DNA of 64,000 nucleotides from Phormidesmis priestleyi ULC007. Its GTDB lineage: Bacteria; Cyanobacteriota; Cyanobacteriia; Leptolyngbyales; Leptolyngbyaceae. How positions within the stretch are numbered: the stretch's first letter is position 1; each line of letters opens with the position of its first letter. The notes under the pieces were generated by a model, which saw only the letters and a list, made by a program, of their open reading frames with translations, was not told the DNA's origin and made no database searches. Location of the stretch: the NCBI RefSeq assembly GCF_001895925.1, contig NZ_MPPI01000014.1, forward strand, positions 62,001-126,000, in the 5' to 3' direction. Shown piece after piece: positions 1 through 10,959 of the stretch. Both the position numbers and the translations under genes were made by a program.

Positions 1-389
1 CCGGAATAATCAACGGCGTTAATGCCCAGATAAACCGCTTCTGCATTTTTTGCCTCTGCAAGCGAAAGCGCGATTGCGATAAACACCGTGTTTCGTCCGG
101 GGACATAAGTAATAGGAATCACGTCAGACTGAGCGCCATTAGTAGGGACGGCGATCGCGGGATCGGTCAAAGCAGAACCGCCCCACTGCGCCAAATTCAC
201 CTGCATCACAAAATGGTCTTGAATCTTTAAGTGAGCAGCAACCTGGTTTGCAGCGAGTAGCTCTCGATCGTGTCGTTGACCATAATTTAATGACAGAGCA
301 ATCACGTCATAGCCATCGGCGATCGCTTGAGCGGCTGATGTTGCAGAATCTAACCCACCAGAGAGGAGGACGACGGCTTTAGGTTTCAT
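1..389 (-). CDS. queC: 7-cyano-7-deazaguanine synthase QueC (partial, C-terminus off window)
   Basis: Makes preQ0 from 7-carboxy-7-deazaguanine using ATP and ammonia, the last step before the queuosine branch. Translating the minus strand from the ATG at 389 gives [19 protein letters not shown], with the PP-loop ATP-binding motif SGGLDS, then [11 protein letters not shown] and [17 protein letters not shown], all typical of QueC. Only about 129 N-terminal residues are present; the rest lies left of position 1. Another queuosine-pathway gene, tgt, lies 2.8 kb away. The identification rests on these conserved blocks and is strong. Confidence 0.93.
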   Translation of the reverse strand, partial: MKPKAVVLLSGGLDSATSAAQAIADGYDVIALSLNYGQRHDRELLAANQVAAHLKIQDHFVMQVNLAQWGGSALTDPAIAVPTNGAQSDVIPITYVPGRNTVFIAIALSLAEAKNAEAVYLGINAVDYS

Positions 390-456
390 GTTGACTTTTT
401 TAAGATCAGGGCGAGAAAAATTTAGGCGGTTTAGCGATCGTTTCCAAATCCCATTG

Positions 457-1689
457 TCATCTTTGAGCAAGTTTAGGAACGCGCCCCGTTAACCCGGTCA
501 TAAGTTTGAGCGCAAATGATTTGACTGGTAACACAGTTTGAAGAACCCATAAACCTGAGCGACGTAAAAGGATGATCGGAAGAATATTATTAGAAAAAGT
601 GCGATCGAGCAGATCGGTAAAGCCCAAAATAATCAGATTTTCCCACTTGCGCCAGCGTTCATAGCGTTTGAGAACTTTGAGGGTTGCAATGTCTTCGCCC
701 TGTTGGTGTGCGGTTTGCAAAACTTGCGCCAAAGCCGCCGCATCTCGAATTCCCATATTGATGCCCTGCCCGCCTACAGGGTGACAACAATGCGCCGCGT
801 CTCCAATTAGCGCTAATCGAGGCAACACATAACGAGTGCTATGCATTAGCTGAACCGGAAACACATAGCGATCGCCTTCAAGCGTGAGTTTGCCCATCTG
901 ATCGCCATAGCGACGGGTGAGTTCTTTTAAAAACTGATCATCGTCTAGAGCCACGATCGCCGCTGCCTCAGCGCGAGGAGCCGTCCAAACAATTCGACAT
1001 CGATGACTCGGCAAAGGCAGAATGGCAAACGGCCCGCTTGCCCAAAATCGCTCATAGGCTGTGTGATCGTGGGATTTTTCGGGCTTGATGGTGGCGACGA
1101 TGCAAGACTGCCAATATTGCCAGCCGTGAGTGCGAATTTTGGCTTGTTGACGGAGGGGCGATCGCGCTCCATCTGCGGCAACGATTAACCGAGTGCGAAT
1201 TGATTGAACTTTTCCGTTCACTAATACTTCTAGCGTTGCCTCGTCGGGTTGGCGATCGGTCTTCACTACCTTTGCAGGACACAGCCAAGTAATATGAGGA
1301 TTCTGCCGCAAAGAGTCTTGAAGTGCAGCGATTAAAACCTGATGCTCGGCAACATATCCCAAGGTTTGGGCACCTAAATCTTGAGGCGAAAACTGCACCA
1401 CATTGGGATAGTCGGCATCTGAGAGACGAATTTTAGTATAAGTTTCAAGCTGGAGGCGGATCTGGTTCCAAACGCCGATGCCATCAAGAATGCGGCTAGA
1501 GAGCGGAGAAATATTGTAGGCTTGCCCTCTGGCGCTTGCGATCGATTTTGCTTCGGCTTCGATCAACACCACGCTTAACCCGGAATCTTTTAAAGCACAG
1601 GCAAGGGTTGCCCCCACGACACCCCCGCCGACGATCGCCAAATCATAGTCATAGGTTGAGGAACTGAGTTGGGGTGTCGCGCTCGTCAT
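457..1689 (-). CDS. UbiH/COQ6-type FAD-dependent hydroxylase
   Basis: A 410-residue flavoprotein monooxygenase of the family that hydroxylates quinone precursors. An N-terminal Rossmann motif ([14 protein letters not shown], about residues 20-33) binds FAD. The DG motif ([12 protein letters not shown], about 170) and the second FAD motif ([22 protein letters not shown], written here as its two parts GDAAHCCHP and GGQGINMG, about 300-320) are intact. Length is normal for UbiH/UbiF/VisC proteins. In cyanobacteria such a protein may act in plastoquinone or another quinone pathway, but the substrate cannot be read from sequence. It ends shortly before queC on the same strand, with about 67 bases between. 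Confidence 0.85.
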   Translation of the reverse strand: MTSATPQLSSSTYDYDLAIVGGGVVGATLACALKDSGLSVVLIEAEAKSIASARGQAYNISPLSSRILDGIGVWNQIRLQLETYTKIRLSDADYPNVVQFSPQDLGAQTLGYVAEHQVLIAALQDSLRQNPHITWLCPAKVVKTDRQPDEATLEVLVNGKVQSIRTRLIVAADGARSPLRQQAKIRTHGWQYWQSCIVATIKPEKSHDHTAYERFWASGPFAILPLPSHRCRIVWTAPRAEAAAIVALDDDQFLKELTRRYGDQMGKLTLEGDRYVFPVQLMHSTRYVLPRLALIGDAAHCCHPVGGQGINMGIRDAAALAQVLQTAHQQGEDIATLKVLKRYERWRKWENLIILGFTDLLDRTFSNNILPIILLRRSGLWVLQTVLPVKSFALKLMTGLTGRVPKLAQR

Positions 1690-1759
1690 CTTAGAAAACT
1701 GATAGGATACGAAACTTTACATCTATTGTTACAGAAAAAGACGGGAGACTGAAGAACCA

Positions 1760-2515
1760 CTAAAACACAGTTAGTAAACAAAGCAATAGGGCTTCTGTCC
1801 ATTCGACGATCGCTCCGTAAGTGTCTCCGGTCTGTCCGCCTAGTTTATGGTTAAACCACGCCCCGGTGAGAATTGCGATCGTGCTTCCTCCCACAATCAC
1901 TCCTGCTGCTAGAGAAGGACGATCGTGCCAAAAAGAGATTTCCAATCCAACCAACAGCAAAAGAGTGGGCAGCGCTTCCCAAAGAGATTGAATCGATGCT
2001 TTGTGAAATGCCCCTTTTCCAGTCGGCTTGAGATAAGGAAACCGAGCGATCGCCACGAGTTGCCCCCAGCGTCCCCAACCGGCCGCCGCCATTAACAAGA
2101 AGGCTCGATCGCTCTGTAATTCACTTAAAGCAGCGGTTTTAAGCAGTAACACCACGATTCCTGCCATCGCTCCAAAGGCTCCTGTCGCGCTATCTACCAT
2201 GACTTCGAGACGACGCTTTGGATCGGTCACAGCTAATCCATCGGCGCTATCCATTACGCCGTCTAGGTGTAAGCCTCCTGTGACGGCAACCCAAGCGGCA
2301 ACTACGATCGCGCTCCGAGTCAACGGGGGCATTCCTACCCAGCCCAACCCCCAATCTAAAATGCCTAAAAGTCCGCCGATTAGCAAGCCGACGATCGGCG
2401 CAATTCGACCGATGCCGCTAAATTCTAAAGCACAAGCTGTCGGAACGGGGAGACAGGTATAGAATGCAACGCCTGCGGCGATTTGCTGAAGTAGCAACTT
2501 GATCGCTGACCCCAT
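1760..2515 (-). CDS. cobS: Adenosylcobinamide-GDP ribazoletransferase (cobalamin synthase CobS)
   Basis: Joins adenosylcobinamide-GDP to alpha-ribazole in the last assembly stage of cobalamin, in the inner membrane. The protein has several hydrophobic helices and the family signature [16 protein letters not shown] with its acidic DxxD pattern. The frame stays open to an ATG at 2614, but the first 33 residues there are not CobS-like. The ATG at 2515 has GAGG upstream and gives [15 protein letters not shown] followed by the family's LPVP element, so I prefer it; ATGs at 2536 and 2524 are alternatives. No other cobalamin gene is nearby. Confidence 0.88.
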   Translation of the reverse strand: MGSAIKLLLQQIAAGVAFYTCLPVPTACALEFSGIGRIAPIVGLLIGGLLGILDWGLGWVGMPPLTRSAIVVAAWVAVTGGLHLDGVMDSADGLAVTDPKRRLEVMVDSATGAFGAMAGIVVLLLKTAALSELQSDRAFLLMAAAGWGRWGQLVAIARFPYLKPTGKGAFHKASIQSLWEALPTLLLLVGLEISFWHDRPSLAAGVIVGGSTIAILTGAWFNHKLGGQTGDTYGAIVEWTEALLLCLLTVF

Positions 2516-2645
2516 TTTTTCCATCCTCGACTTCATAGAACTTAAATTCTTCACACTCTGTTTAAAGCTGTAGATTGATTTTTCCAGCCATAATGACTGT
2601 AGAGAGTTCTCCACTCAGGGTCAGCAAAACTAAGGGCTTTCAGAT

Positions 2646-3095
2646 ATGAGTCACGACCATTCTTCCCGCGACATAAGGCTTCCAGCCCCTTGCATCATCG
2701 ACGTAGGCACGATCGTTGATAAGCGGGATATGCACCGCCTGCTGACCGATCTCAATCGGGTTCGCTACATCCACACCCAAGACGGTGTTGTTACGAGCCA
2801 GGGCGAAGGGTGCCTTTTAGAAGTCTTCGCCAACGCCCAACGAGCGACGCTAATTGCAAATCACGCGCTCTATATTAATGTTCATAGCTTTGATTATTTA
2901 GAGTTGAGCCAGTCGTCAGAGCAGGAGACTTATTTTGATTTAATTCAAGATAGCCGTCAACTGAGGCTGATTCCGCTCTCTAACCCGTTACAGCATCCGG
3001 GTCGCAGCATCAATGCCGCCGCGCTAGAGGCAATGGTTGCCGAAGTTCTCTCGGCCGGGTGGGATGTGCAGATTGATGACGATGACGCTTTCTAG
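2646..3095 (+). CDS. Conserved hypothetical cyanobacterial protein
   Basis: A 149-residue soluble protein with no signal peptide or membrane segment and no domain I can name. It has an acidic tail (DVQIDDDDAF) and a compact alpha/beta-looking core with GEGCLLEVFANAQRATLIANHALYIN. Codon use and HIP1-like CGATCG sites match the neighbours, so it is a resident gene. It is divergent from cobS and lies 71 bases upstream of tgt on the same strand, so co-transcription with tgt is possible. Function unknown. Confidence 0.75.
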   Translation: MSHDHSSRDIRLPAPCIIDVGTIVDKRDMHRLLTDLNRVRYIHTQDGVVTSQGEGCLLEVFANAQRATLIANHALYINVHSFDYLELSQSSEQETYFDLIQDSRQLRLIPLSNPLQHPGRSINAAALEAMVAEVLSAGWDVQIDDDDAF

Positions 3096-3136
3096 GACGA
3101 TCGCCGCTTCTATCGCGCCCCATCCCTCTAGAATAG

Positions 3137-4276
<1,140 letters not shown>

Positions 4277-4346
4277 TTTTGAGTGAGTCCGATCATGTTA
4301 AAATACTTGTCAATTATGAATTCTGTGTTGGAGAGGCAATCGATTC

Positions 4347-4484
4347 ATGGAAGCAGCACTGCTCTTGTCAAAACTGCCCGAAGCTTACGCCATCTTTGAT
4401 CCCCTGGTGGACGTTCTGCCCGTAATTCCCGTTTTCTTTCTGTTGCTCGCTTTTGTTTGGCAAGCATCGGTCGGTTTTAGATAG
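4347..4484 (+). CDS. psbK: Photosystem II reaction centre protein K
   Basis: A 45-residue thylakoid membrane subunit of photosystem II, which helps assemble the core and bind plastoquinone and carotenoid at the CP43 side. The translation starts [20 protein letters not shown], the cleaved leader plus the mature [20 protein letters not shown] start, and continues into one hydrophobic helix ending [10 protein letters not shown], the hallmark PsbK tail. GGAG lies 12 bases before the ATG. The gene is followed by an intrinsic terminator at 4511-4541. Confidence 0.97.
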   Translation: MEAALLLSKLPEAYAIFDPLVDVLPVIPVFFLLLAFVWQASVGFR

Positions 4485-4510
4485 TTTCATATCAAACAAA
4501 ATTTAATCAT

Positions 4511-4541
4511 AAAAAAGGGGTAGTCAACGCTGCCCCTTTTT
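4511..4541 (+). terminator. Rho-independent terminator after psbK
   Basis: The stem pairs AAAAAGGGGTAG with CTGCCCCTTTTT around a short loop (TCAACG), with one G-T pair, and ends in a T run. It sits 27 bases after the psbK stop on the same strand. Confidence 0.85.
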
Positions 4542-4625
4542 CATAGCGCTGTTGATGTGTGAACGATCGCACAAGCTAGGATGTTCATAGATCTTGAAAT
4601 TAAGAGATCTCCTATCGAAACTGCC

Positions 4626-5078
4626 ATGACTCCTCTAGAGACTGCTCTCAAAACCCAGTATGAAACCGATTACCTGAAATGGATCGAGACGACGCTAGAA
4701 AAACTGCGGAGTCGCGACTATGACAGTGTGGACTGGGAAAATCTGATCGAGGAAATCGAGGATATGGGCAGGAGTGAGCAAAGAAGCCTGAAGAGCAACC
4801 TAATTGTGGTGCTGGTTCATTTGCTCAAGTGGCAGTTTCAACCCGATCGCAGAAGTGGAAGTTGGGGAGGAAGCATAGTTGAGCATCGTAGACGCATTCA
4901 AGAAGCCGTAGACGACTCGCCTAGCCTGCGACCTTATCTTGAAAGTATTTTTGATGGATGTTATTTACAAGCGGTCAAGCAAGCAAAAGCAGAAACTGGG
5001 CTGTCGTCAGAAACCTTTCCTCAGCAGTGCCCTTATGAGTTGGTGGAGGTTATGAGCGATGAGTTTTTACCCCACTGA
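4626..5078 (+). CDS. DUF29 domain-containing protein
   Basis: A small mostly helical protein of the DUF29 family, widespread in cyanobacteria and of unknown function. Typical family blocks are YETDYLKWIETT, DWENLIEEIEDMGRSEQRSLKSNL, LLKWQFQPDRR and a C-terminal FPQQCPYELVEVM. An in-frame ATG at 4581 would add 15 residues. The family usually begins just before the YETDYLKW-like block, so ATG 4626 is preferred; neither site has a strong ribosome binding site. It stands alone between psbK and a convergent GST gene. Confidence 0.85.
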   Translation: MTPLETALKTQYETDYLKWIETTLEKLRSRDYDSVDWENLIEEIEDMGRSEQRSLKSNLIVVLVHLLKWQFQPDRRSGSWGGSIVEHRRRIQEAVDDSPSLRPYLESIFDGCYLQAVKQAKAETGLSSETFPQQCPYELVEVMSDEFLPH

Positions 5079-5100
5079 ATGCGATTAGCCTGTTAAACAA

Positions 5101-5658
5101 CTAACTGCGACCCCCGATCGCTTTCTCAAAAGCCAGACGCTCTGCCATCCGGTTCATGTAGGCTGTGACATTAGGGTATTCACTCAAGTCAAGCTTTAGC
5201 ATCATCGGAATGTAGGACAGCAGAGAACCCACTGCCACATCTGCAACACTAAACTGATCGCCTAAAACAAAAGGCTGACGTTCAAAAAGCTCATTTAAGG
5301 GCTTCATCAAACGCGGCATTTCTCGTGCTCGATTAGCTTCGACGAAAATGCCCGTTGCCAGCGTGGAGTTGGCGAACAAAACCCACTGCGCGATCGTCGC
5401 CCTCTTTTCTGTCGAATCCAATTCGTGACCGTACTTCTCAGCCAGATACATGAGAATCGCGCCTGACTCCCAGAGCGTGAAGTCACCATCGACGATCGCT
5501 GGAACTTTTGCAAAAGGATTAATTGCCAAAAACGTCGGCTGTGACAAATCTCCCGCTTGCAAATCTAACACGACGAATTCGTAAGGAATCGCTAATTCTT
5601 CTAAATACCACTGGACGATCGAGGCACGACTGCGCCCTACACCATAAAGCTTAAGCAT
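5101..5658 (-). CDS. Glutathione S-transferase family protein
   Basis: A cytosolic thiol-transferase-fold protein with an N-terminal thioredoxin-like GST domain (MLKLYGVGRSRASIVQWYLEE, then NPFAKVPAIVDGDFTLWESGAILMYLAEKYG in two pieces: NPFAKVPAIVD and ESGAILMYLAEKYG, the glutathione-binding turn) and a C-terminal helical domain (ERQPFVLGDQFSVADVAVGSLL). The open frame reaches an ATG at 5697, but the canonical fold starts at the ATG at 5658, giving 185 residues. Substrate unknown; it could serve stress detoxification. Confidence 0.87.
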   Translation of the reverse strand: MLKLYGVGRSRASIVQWYLEELAIPYEFVVLDLQAGDLSQPTFLAINPFAKVPAIVDGDFTLWESGAILMYLAEKYGHELDSTEKRATIAQWVLFANSTLATGIFVEANRAREMPRLMKPLNELFERQPFVLGDQFSVADVAVGSLLSYIPMMLKLDLSEYPNVTAYMNRMAERLAFEKAIGGRS

Positions 5659-5794
5659 ATCTGAATCCTCTAAAACAGATGATGAGTCTTGAACCATGAG
5701 TTGAAATTTAAGTACTTTTGTACTATTCTATAGGAGATGGAATTTTTTGGAGCTTGCATCGTGCCCAACTCACAATCCAAAACTCAAAATCCTT

Positions 5795-6259
5795 CTAGAG
5801 CACCTTATGAGTGTGTTCGTGTTGCTTGACGTTATCTTCAGTTCTGACAATGCGCTCTGAGTTTAAAACCCGCTTGCGCTCTGTGGAGTGGTTGAAGTCG
5901 CTGCGACTGGTGCCCACCGGAATATGAGTTTGAGCCACTGGCTTTACTTTATAAGTCCGGGCGGCAGCGGTGGCGCGATAGATAAAGTCGTCGCAGAATT
6001 GAGCCTCGATCGGAAACCCGTCCGGCAGTTGAGGTGTTTCTCCTACAATCACTGCGCCCATCGTGGTGGCGATCGCCTGTTCATAAGAGGTCGGAATGCC
6101 CTTGACGATCGCTTCTAATGCCGCCGATGGGATTGGCTCAATAATCTTGACTTGATGGACTTCACTATCTTCTTTGATAAAGCAAGTCGCCAGACCGACT
6201 ACTAAATAATCATCTGAAGACAAGTCGGCTGTGTTGGGGTAAGAAAATGTGGTCGTCAT
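5795..6259 (-). CDS. Conserved hypothetical protein
   Basis: A 154-residue protein without signal peptide or membrane helix. The N-terminal two thirds are ordered-looking (DDYLVVGLATCFIKEDSEVHQVKIIEPIPSAALEAI, broken here as DDYLVVGLATCFIKED and VHQVKIIEPIPSAALEA), and the C-terminus is charged and histidine-containing (KQHEHTHKVL). I do not recognise a domain. Codon use matches the neighbours. It is divergent from the TPR gene across a 424-base gap. Confidence 0.65.
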   Translation of the reverse strand: MTTTFSYPNTADLSSDDYLVVGLATCFIKEDSEVHQVKIIEPIPSAALEAIVKGIPTSYEQAIATTMGAVIVGETPQLPDGFPIEAQFCDDFIYRATAAARTYKVKPVAQTHIPVGTSRSDFNHSTERKRVLNSERIVRTEDNVKQHEHTHKVL

Positions 6260-6683
6260 AAGCCGTTTTTAGGAACCAGGTTGAAACTGGCACGATCGCT
6301 GAACAAGACTGAATTTTATCAATTTCTGAGGGATCACTGCCAAATGGCTTGATTTCTCTCAACAAATGCAGACAATTGTCGCTTGTTGTTTATCCCTCAA
6401 AAGAACTTTAATAATGTACAAAGATTTCGTGAAGTAATGACTCATTTTCGGATGGCTTGCGTCTACCTGTGAAAACCGTCCACGGTGAGTTTAAAGAATG
6501 CTCGATCGATGCCCGATTTTCAGAAATTTCTACTACTCGTCTTGAAGTGAATCTCATACAACCTGCTAACCTCGCCGACTCATCCAAAATCTAACCCCAG
6601 ACGTATTGGTTTATGACACGCAGGCAGAAAAACTTTAGTCAAAGAGTTTGTAAGTTTGAACCCACAAGCCCCGTGAGGATTGC
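6260..6683. other. Intergenic region between divergent genes
   Basis: This 424-base AT-rich stretch must carry the promoters of the hypothetical gene (minus) and the TPR gene (plus). I see no small gene, RNA motif or repeat. It ends with GTGAGG seven bases before the TPR gene's ATG, a plausible ribosome binding site. Confidence 0.5.
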
Positions 6684-7547
6684 ATGAACGCTCGTACTTC
6701 ATTAAGTCGCCCCAACCCATCTCTTCTCTTGCGTCCAAGCTATCTCAAGAGTGGAAGTGCTTATGTTCCTCGCCGCGAGTCTAAGAAAAGCTTGCCTCGC
6801 CCTGCTGAAGGAAGTTTGCGCCGCCGAGAGCAGACTCGCAGAAGTTCTCTAGCAACTCTAAAACTTAGCCAAGAGCCAGCCTGGTTAGAACCGACTGAGC
6901 AAGATCGGTTGCTGCGTCAGCGATCGCTCACCGAAGCTCGTCGTGGTAACTACCAAACCGCCATTGAAGGCTTAAATCTGCTGGTTGAACGCAACCCTCG
7001 CAACGCGATCGACTACAACAACCGCGGCTTAGTCTACTTTCAAAATGGGCAGTCCGCCGCCGCTTTAGCTGACTACAATCACGCCATCAAGCTCAACTCT
7101 AGACTGGCAAGTGCTTACAACAATCGGGCTAACTATTACGCCGCAAAAGGGCGATTAGCCGAAGCGATCGCAGATTATGAAACCGCGATCGACCTCGACC
7201 CCACAAACGTCAGAGCCTGGATTAATCAGGGTGTCACCTTCCGAGAACTAGAGATGTATCCGCAAGCGATCGAGAACTTTGATCACGCTTTACAAATTAC
7301 TCAATTTCTCTCGACTGGTGCAAACACAGCGACTTTAGAAGGTCATATCTATGCCGCAAGAGGACGCACTCACGATCTAGTCGGTGACTGGAACTATGCG
7401 ATCGCCGATTATCACCGCGCTCTAGAAAAGCTGGATCGTTTAGAGACGATCGAAACCTCTTTATCGTCTCATCGCGTCCAGTCTCAAGTCGAAAATTGGT
7501 TAACTCAGTTAATGCCGTCTTCGAGCGAACCAATGAATGATGAATGA
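6684..7547 (+). CDS. Tetratricopeptide repeat protein
   Basis: A 287-residue protein with a basic, arginine- and serine-rich N-terminal 60 residues, probably disordered, followed by at least four TPR units. Clear repeats are NAIDYNNRGLVYFQNGQ, RLASAYNNRANYYAAKGR, NVRAWINQGVTFRELEMY and IYAARGRTHDLVGDWNYA, with the usual small residues and A/Y pattern. There is no signal peptide. TPR proteins are interaction scaffolds; cyanobacteria use many in photosystem assembly, but the partner is not evident. It is convergent with the binding-protein gene (29 bases apart). Confidence 0.85.
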   Translation: MNARTSLSRPNPSLLLRPSYLKSGSAYVPRRESKKSLPRPAEGSLRRREQTRRSSLATLKLSQEPAWLEPTEQDRLLRQRSLTEARRGNYQTAIEGLNLLVERNPRNAIDYNNRGLVYFQNGQSAAALADYNHAIKLNSRLASAYNNRANYYAAKGRLAEAIADYETAIDLDPTNVRAWINQGVTFRELEMYPQAIENFDHALQITQFLSTGANTATLEGHIYAARGRTHDLVGDWNYAIADYHRALEKLDRLETIETSLSSHRVQSQVENWLTQLMPSSSEPMNDE

Positions 7548-7576
7548 GTTGCTTCGATTCATCATTCATCACGTCT

Positions 7577-8911
7577 TTATCGCGGACTCACCTTGCCGAT
7601 TACGCCTAGCGAACCGTCGTCCTTGACCGTCCAAACGTCATAGTTGCCCACCACATCACCGTTTTCGTCAATATCAACGTTGCCGCTTGCGCCTTGATAG
7701 TTAATCTTTTGACCTTTGCGAAGCAAGTCTAACCCCTGGCAGACATCAGTAACTTCAGTGCCGGGGGCGTTGGTGACTTCGCGCAGCTTACTCTTAATGC
7801 CATCTCCCGTATTAGCTTTTGCAGATTGGGCCGCTAAAACTAGGATCGCCGCCGCATCCCAAGAGTGAGCCGCGTAGGGCGCAAGTGGACGGTTTTGTTT
7901 CTCCTTCCAAAGTGTGGTGAATGCGTCGAGCGCTTTGCCATTCGCACCCGGAACGGTGCCGATCGCGCCCGCTAAAATCGATTTGCCGTCTCCAGTTTTG
8001 CCCACTTTAGCGACAAAATCAGGCGAATATACGCCATCGGTCAGCAGAAGTTGCGTACCTTTACTGGCTCCTTGCTCAAAGGCTGACTTCACAATCAAAC
8101 CGCCTGTTTCAGCATACAAAACTGCTGCGACGGCTTGAGGCTTGCCAGCAAATGCGGCACTTGCCTCTGTGGTAAAAGTGGTGGCTTTGGGATCATAGCG
8201 GGTTGGCTTATCCCTATTTGTGATCGTGCCACCCAGTTTCTCAAAAGCCTGCTTAAATTCTTTCTCAAACCCAACGCCATAGTCATTGTTGATGACCACT
8301 GTTCCTGCCGTTTTAAAGCCTCGTTCGGTTGCCAGTTTTGCCAGAGCTTGTGCCTGATAAGTGTCTGGCGGAGCCGTTCGTGCCCAATAGCCTTGAAACT
8401 TGCCTTCTTTTGCCTGTTGGGTGAAAACGGGGCTGGTGCTGCCCGGAGAAATTAGAACTACTTTGTTACGAATGGCGATCGGCAAGGCTGCGGTAGAAAC
8501 GCTACTCGCAAACGATCCAACAACCCCAGCGACTTTATCGACTTCTGCCAGTTTTGTCATGCCTTCAGTGCCCGCAGACGGCTCAGTCTGATCATCGACT
8601 GAAGATAACGTGACTGGCTCACCGTTAACGCCTCCACATTGATTCACCGTTTCGACGAGCAGCGGCACCGTTGCGATCATCTGCTGTCCGATCGAGCCTA
8701 AATCGCCCGTTGCTGGCAAGAGAGAACCCAGCTTTAAGCCTTTGGTATCAGTGGTAGCCGTCGTTGCAGCGCCCGGAGAAGCCCCTTGGGTGGCATTGGG
8801 TGGAGCGGCTTCTTGACAAGCAGCCGTCAGAAACCCGACCGCGATCGTGACAGTGGCTAGGGCGATCGCCGCGCCGGGATTTGGCTTCTTCGCTGAAGGC
8901 AATTTAGTCAT
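7577..8911 (-). CDS. Periplasmic ligand-binding lipoprotein (branched-chain amino acid type)
   Basis: A 444-residue type I periplasmic binding protein of the LivJ/LivK family. The N-terminus is a lipoprotein signal (hydrophobic AIALATVTIAVGF, lipobox LTAAC with Cys32), then a low-complexity Ala/Thr linker. The binding fold follows: LGSLLPATGDLGSIGQQM, VNQCGGVNGEPVTLSSVDDQ, GVVGSFASSVSTAALPIA, RTAPPDTYQAQALA, VVINNDYGVGFEKEF. It would capture amino acids or similar ligands for an ABC importer, but no permease or ATPase gene is adjacent, so it may serve a distant transporter or act as a sensor. Confidence 0.88.
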   Translation of the reverse strand: MTKLPSAKKPNPGAAIALATVTIAVGFLTAACQEAAPPNATQGASPGAATTATTDTKGLKLGSLLPATGDLGSIGQQMIATVPLLVETVNQCGGVNGEPVTLSSVDDQTEPSAGTEGMTKLAEVDKVAGVVGSFASSVSTAALPIAIRNKVVLISPGSTSPVFTQQAKEGKFQGYWARTAPPDTYQAQALAKLATERGFKTAGTVVINNDYGVGFEKEFKQAFEKLGGTITNRDKPTRYDPKATTFTTEASAAFAGKPQAVAAVLYAETGGLIVKSAFEQGASKGTQLLLTDGVYSPDFVAKVGKTGDGKSILAGAIGTVPGANGKALDAFTTLWKEKQNRPLAPYAAHSWDAAAILVLAAQSAKANTGDGIKSKLREVTNAPGTEVTDVCQGLDLLRKGQKINYQGASGNVDIDENGDVVGNYDVWTVKDDGSLGVIGKVSPR

Positions 8912-9050
8912 ATTGATTTAGCTTCCTCAACGTCTCGTTTGAAATGAGCCTCATTCTATAACCAATCGCTTGTGAATTAGGGGAATCTTTAAGGGTAATA
9001 AAAAATCGGCATCCGAGATTCGCGCCTCGAATGCCGACTAATGATTAAAA

Positions 9051-9139
9051 CGGAGAGAGAGGGATTCGAACCCTCGGATAGACCTAAATCCATCAACAGA
9101 TTAGCAATCTGCCGCTTTCGACCACTCAGCCATCTCTCC
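9051..9139 (-). tRNA. tRNA-Ser (anticodon GCU)
   Basis: The minus strand begins GGAGAGATGGCTGAGTGG and closes with TCTCTCC plus discriminator G, giving a perfect 7-bp acceptor stem. The anticodon loop reads TTGCTAA (GCU, serine AGC/AGU codons). A long variable arm follows, as in all class II serine tRNAs, then the T arm with GGTTCGAATCC. Length is 89 bases; CCA is not encoded. Confidence 0.96.
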
Positions 9140-9217
9140 GGGTGACGATTTACAATCTTATCAGAGTTCAGTGCGAAACGGTGAACGGGTTAAAAATTTG
9201 ATGAATCGTAGCTGAAA

Positions 9218-10312
9218 CTATCGAATGGTCAGGCTCAAAATGGCGAGAAGGGCAGCGATCGCATAAAACCAGCCAACGACCTGCGTTTCTGTCCAGCCTG
9301 TTAGCTCTAAATGATTGTGAAAGGGCGACATTTTGAACAGCCGTTTTCCGATCCCATTTGCATCTTTTGTGGCTTTGTAATAGCTGACCTGAGCAATCAC
9401 AGAAACGGTTTCTAAGAAAAACAATCCGCTTAAAATCAGCAGCGCGAATAGGGAATTTGTGATCAGAGCCACTGCCGCTAACCCGCCGCCTAGTGCTAAC
9501 GATCCGGTATCTCCCATAAACACACGAGCAGGATTGCGGTTGTGCAATAAAAATCCTAGGCAACCGCCGCTCATGGAGGCGCAGAAGATCATCAAATCGG
9601 GCGAGGTCTGTCCGATCAAAGCACCTAAACCGAGGAAAGCGATCGCAACCGTTCCACCCGCTAACCCATCCATGCCATCGGTCAGGTTGGTGGCGTTGCT
9701 CTCAGCGACCAGAGCGAAGGCAGCGAGAAGCCAAAATAAGACTCCGAGCGGCAGGGTTAAACCTAACGGAAGTGCCAGCGTTGTAATGCTTGCGGGATGG
9801 CTGATCGAGAGCCAGACGCAAAACGCGACTGCAAAAAAGATTTGTAGCCCCATTTTCAAGCGGGGAGAAATGCCTTTGTTGGACTTGTAGCGAATGATTT
9901 GCCAATCGTCTAGAAACCCGATCGCTGCATAAGTCAGAGTTAAACCCGACACAGCAACTACATCGACTGAAAACTTAGATAAAACTAGCGCAAAGGCAAC
10001 CGCGACGGGAACAAAAAAGGCTCCTCCCATCGTCGGGGTTCCTGCCTTCTTGAGATGAGACTGCGGGCCGTCTTCGCGAATCACTTGCCCTACTTTTAAG
10101 GCTCTCAGCAAAGGCACCGCCCAAAAACCAACGCCTGCCGTTGCGAGAGCGCTCATCCAGAGCGGTAAAGTTAGCGATGCCACCTGATTAAATGCTCGTC
10201 CTGCGATCGCGTCAAGGGCAAGCGCAGCACTCGTCAGTCCGATCATCAGAAACAGAAAAAGTCGCGTTCCTGAGAGACTGCTCGATTGATTTGTAAATAA
10301 TTTAGCGTCCAC
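9218..10312 (-). CDS. mraY: Phospho-N-acetylmuramoyl-pentapeptide-transferase
   Basis: Transfers phospho-MurNAc-pentapeptide to undecaprenyl phosphate, making lipid I on the cytoplasmic side of the membrane. The 364-residue polytopic protein has the diagnostic GTPTMGGAFF, the aspartate-rich FLDDW (Mg/catalytic region), NATNLTDGMDGLAGG, FMGDTGSLALGG and the C-terminal PFHNHLELTGWTE loop. Its N-terminal 40 residues are longer than in E. coli, as is usual in cyanobacteria. It stands alone rather than in a dcw cluster. Confidence 0.96.
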   Translation of the reverse strand: MDAKLFTNQSSSLSGTRLFLFLMIGLTSAALALDAIAGRAFNQVASLTLPLWMSALATAGVGFWAVPLLRALKVGQVIREDGPQSHLKKAGTPTMGGAFFVPVAVAFALVLSKFSVDVVAVSGLTLTYAAIGFLDDWQIIRYKSNKGISPRLKMGLQIFFAVAFCVWLSISHPASITTLALPLGLTLPLGVLFWLLAAFALVAESNATNLTDGMDGLAGGTVAIAFLGLGALIGQTSPDLMIFCASMSGGCLGFLLHNRNPARVFMGDTGSLALGGGLAAVALITNSLFALLILSGLFFLETVSVIAQVSYYKATKDANGIGKRLFKMSPFHNHLELTGWTETQVVGWFYAIAALLAILSLTIR

Positions 10313-10447
10313 GAGATTCTCACTTCACTCCGCACATTACACCACACCGGATTGGAAAGATTCTTCGGAAGAAAGTCAGATTCTTTGACAGAACTCTGTC
10401 TTTGTAAATAGAAGGCTTTCTCTTTCTACAAAGACTATCTGCTGACT

Positions 10448-10690
10448 CTAGTCTTCTAGCTCTAAATCGTCGCTATCATCGTCTAAATCAAAGGAGTTGT
10501 CATCTTCTGAAATGAACTGATTGATGTCGTCAACGTCTTCTGGTGCGCCAACTTCGACTTCTTGAACTTCACGAGCCAATAAGCGACCTGACTTTTCAAG
10601 CCAGTCAAGAATCGAAGACTCTTGCTGGACGGGAATCACAGCCGCTCGTTGATCACGAGGTTCTTCACGTAACGATGGATTATAAGTCAT
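10448..10690 (-). CDS. DUF3134 family small acidic protein
   Basis: An 80-residue protein with the cyanobacterial DUF3134 pattern: MTYNPSLREEPRDQ at the start, then ESSILDWLEKSGRLLARE, then a very acidic tail (DDNSFDLDDDSDDLELED). Soluble, no signal peptide. The role is unknown; the family appears restricted to cyanobacteria. Downstream on its strand, an imperfect hairpin around TCTTTGTA and TACAAAGA (10399-10434) could be a weak terminator. Confidence 0.82.
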   Translation of the reverse strand: MTYNPSLREEPRDQRAAVIPVQQESSILDWLEKSGRLLAREVQEVEVGAPEDVDDINQFISEDDNSFDLDDDSDDLELED

Positions 10691-10959
10691 GGAGCGATTA
10701 AATTCACAACAAAAATTAACGTGTCTTCTTAAAGTTTAGACCCAATGAAACAACCAGAGTCTACCACCGACTTAAGAAATTGGCGCAAAAAATTCTCATA
10801 TTTCTTTAGCGGTGTCAAGGTAGTTCTCTCAAGCTTATTGAATTAGCTGTGATTTTGCTCACTCAGATTCAAAAAAGTTTAGAGTAACCTGCCCCGATCG
10901 CCCGTCACGGCGAGTATCTTGAAGGCATTAGCTACCACTGTTTACGAGGGTAAGTGCAA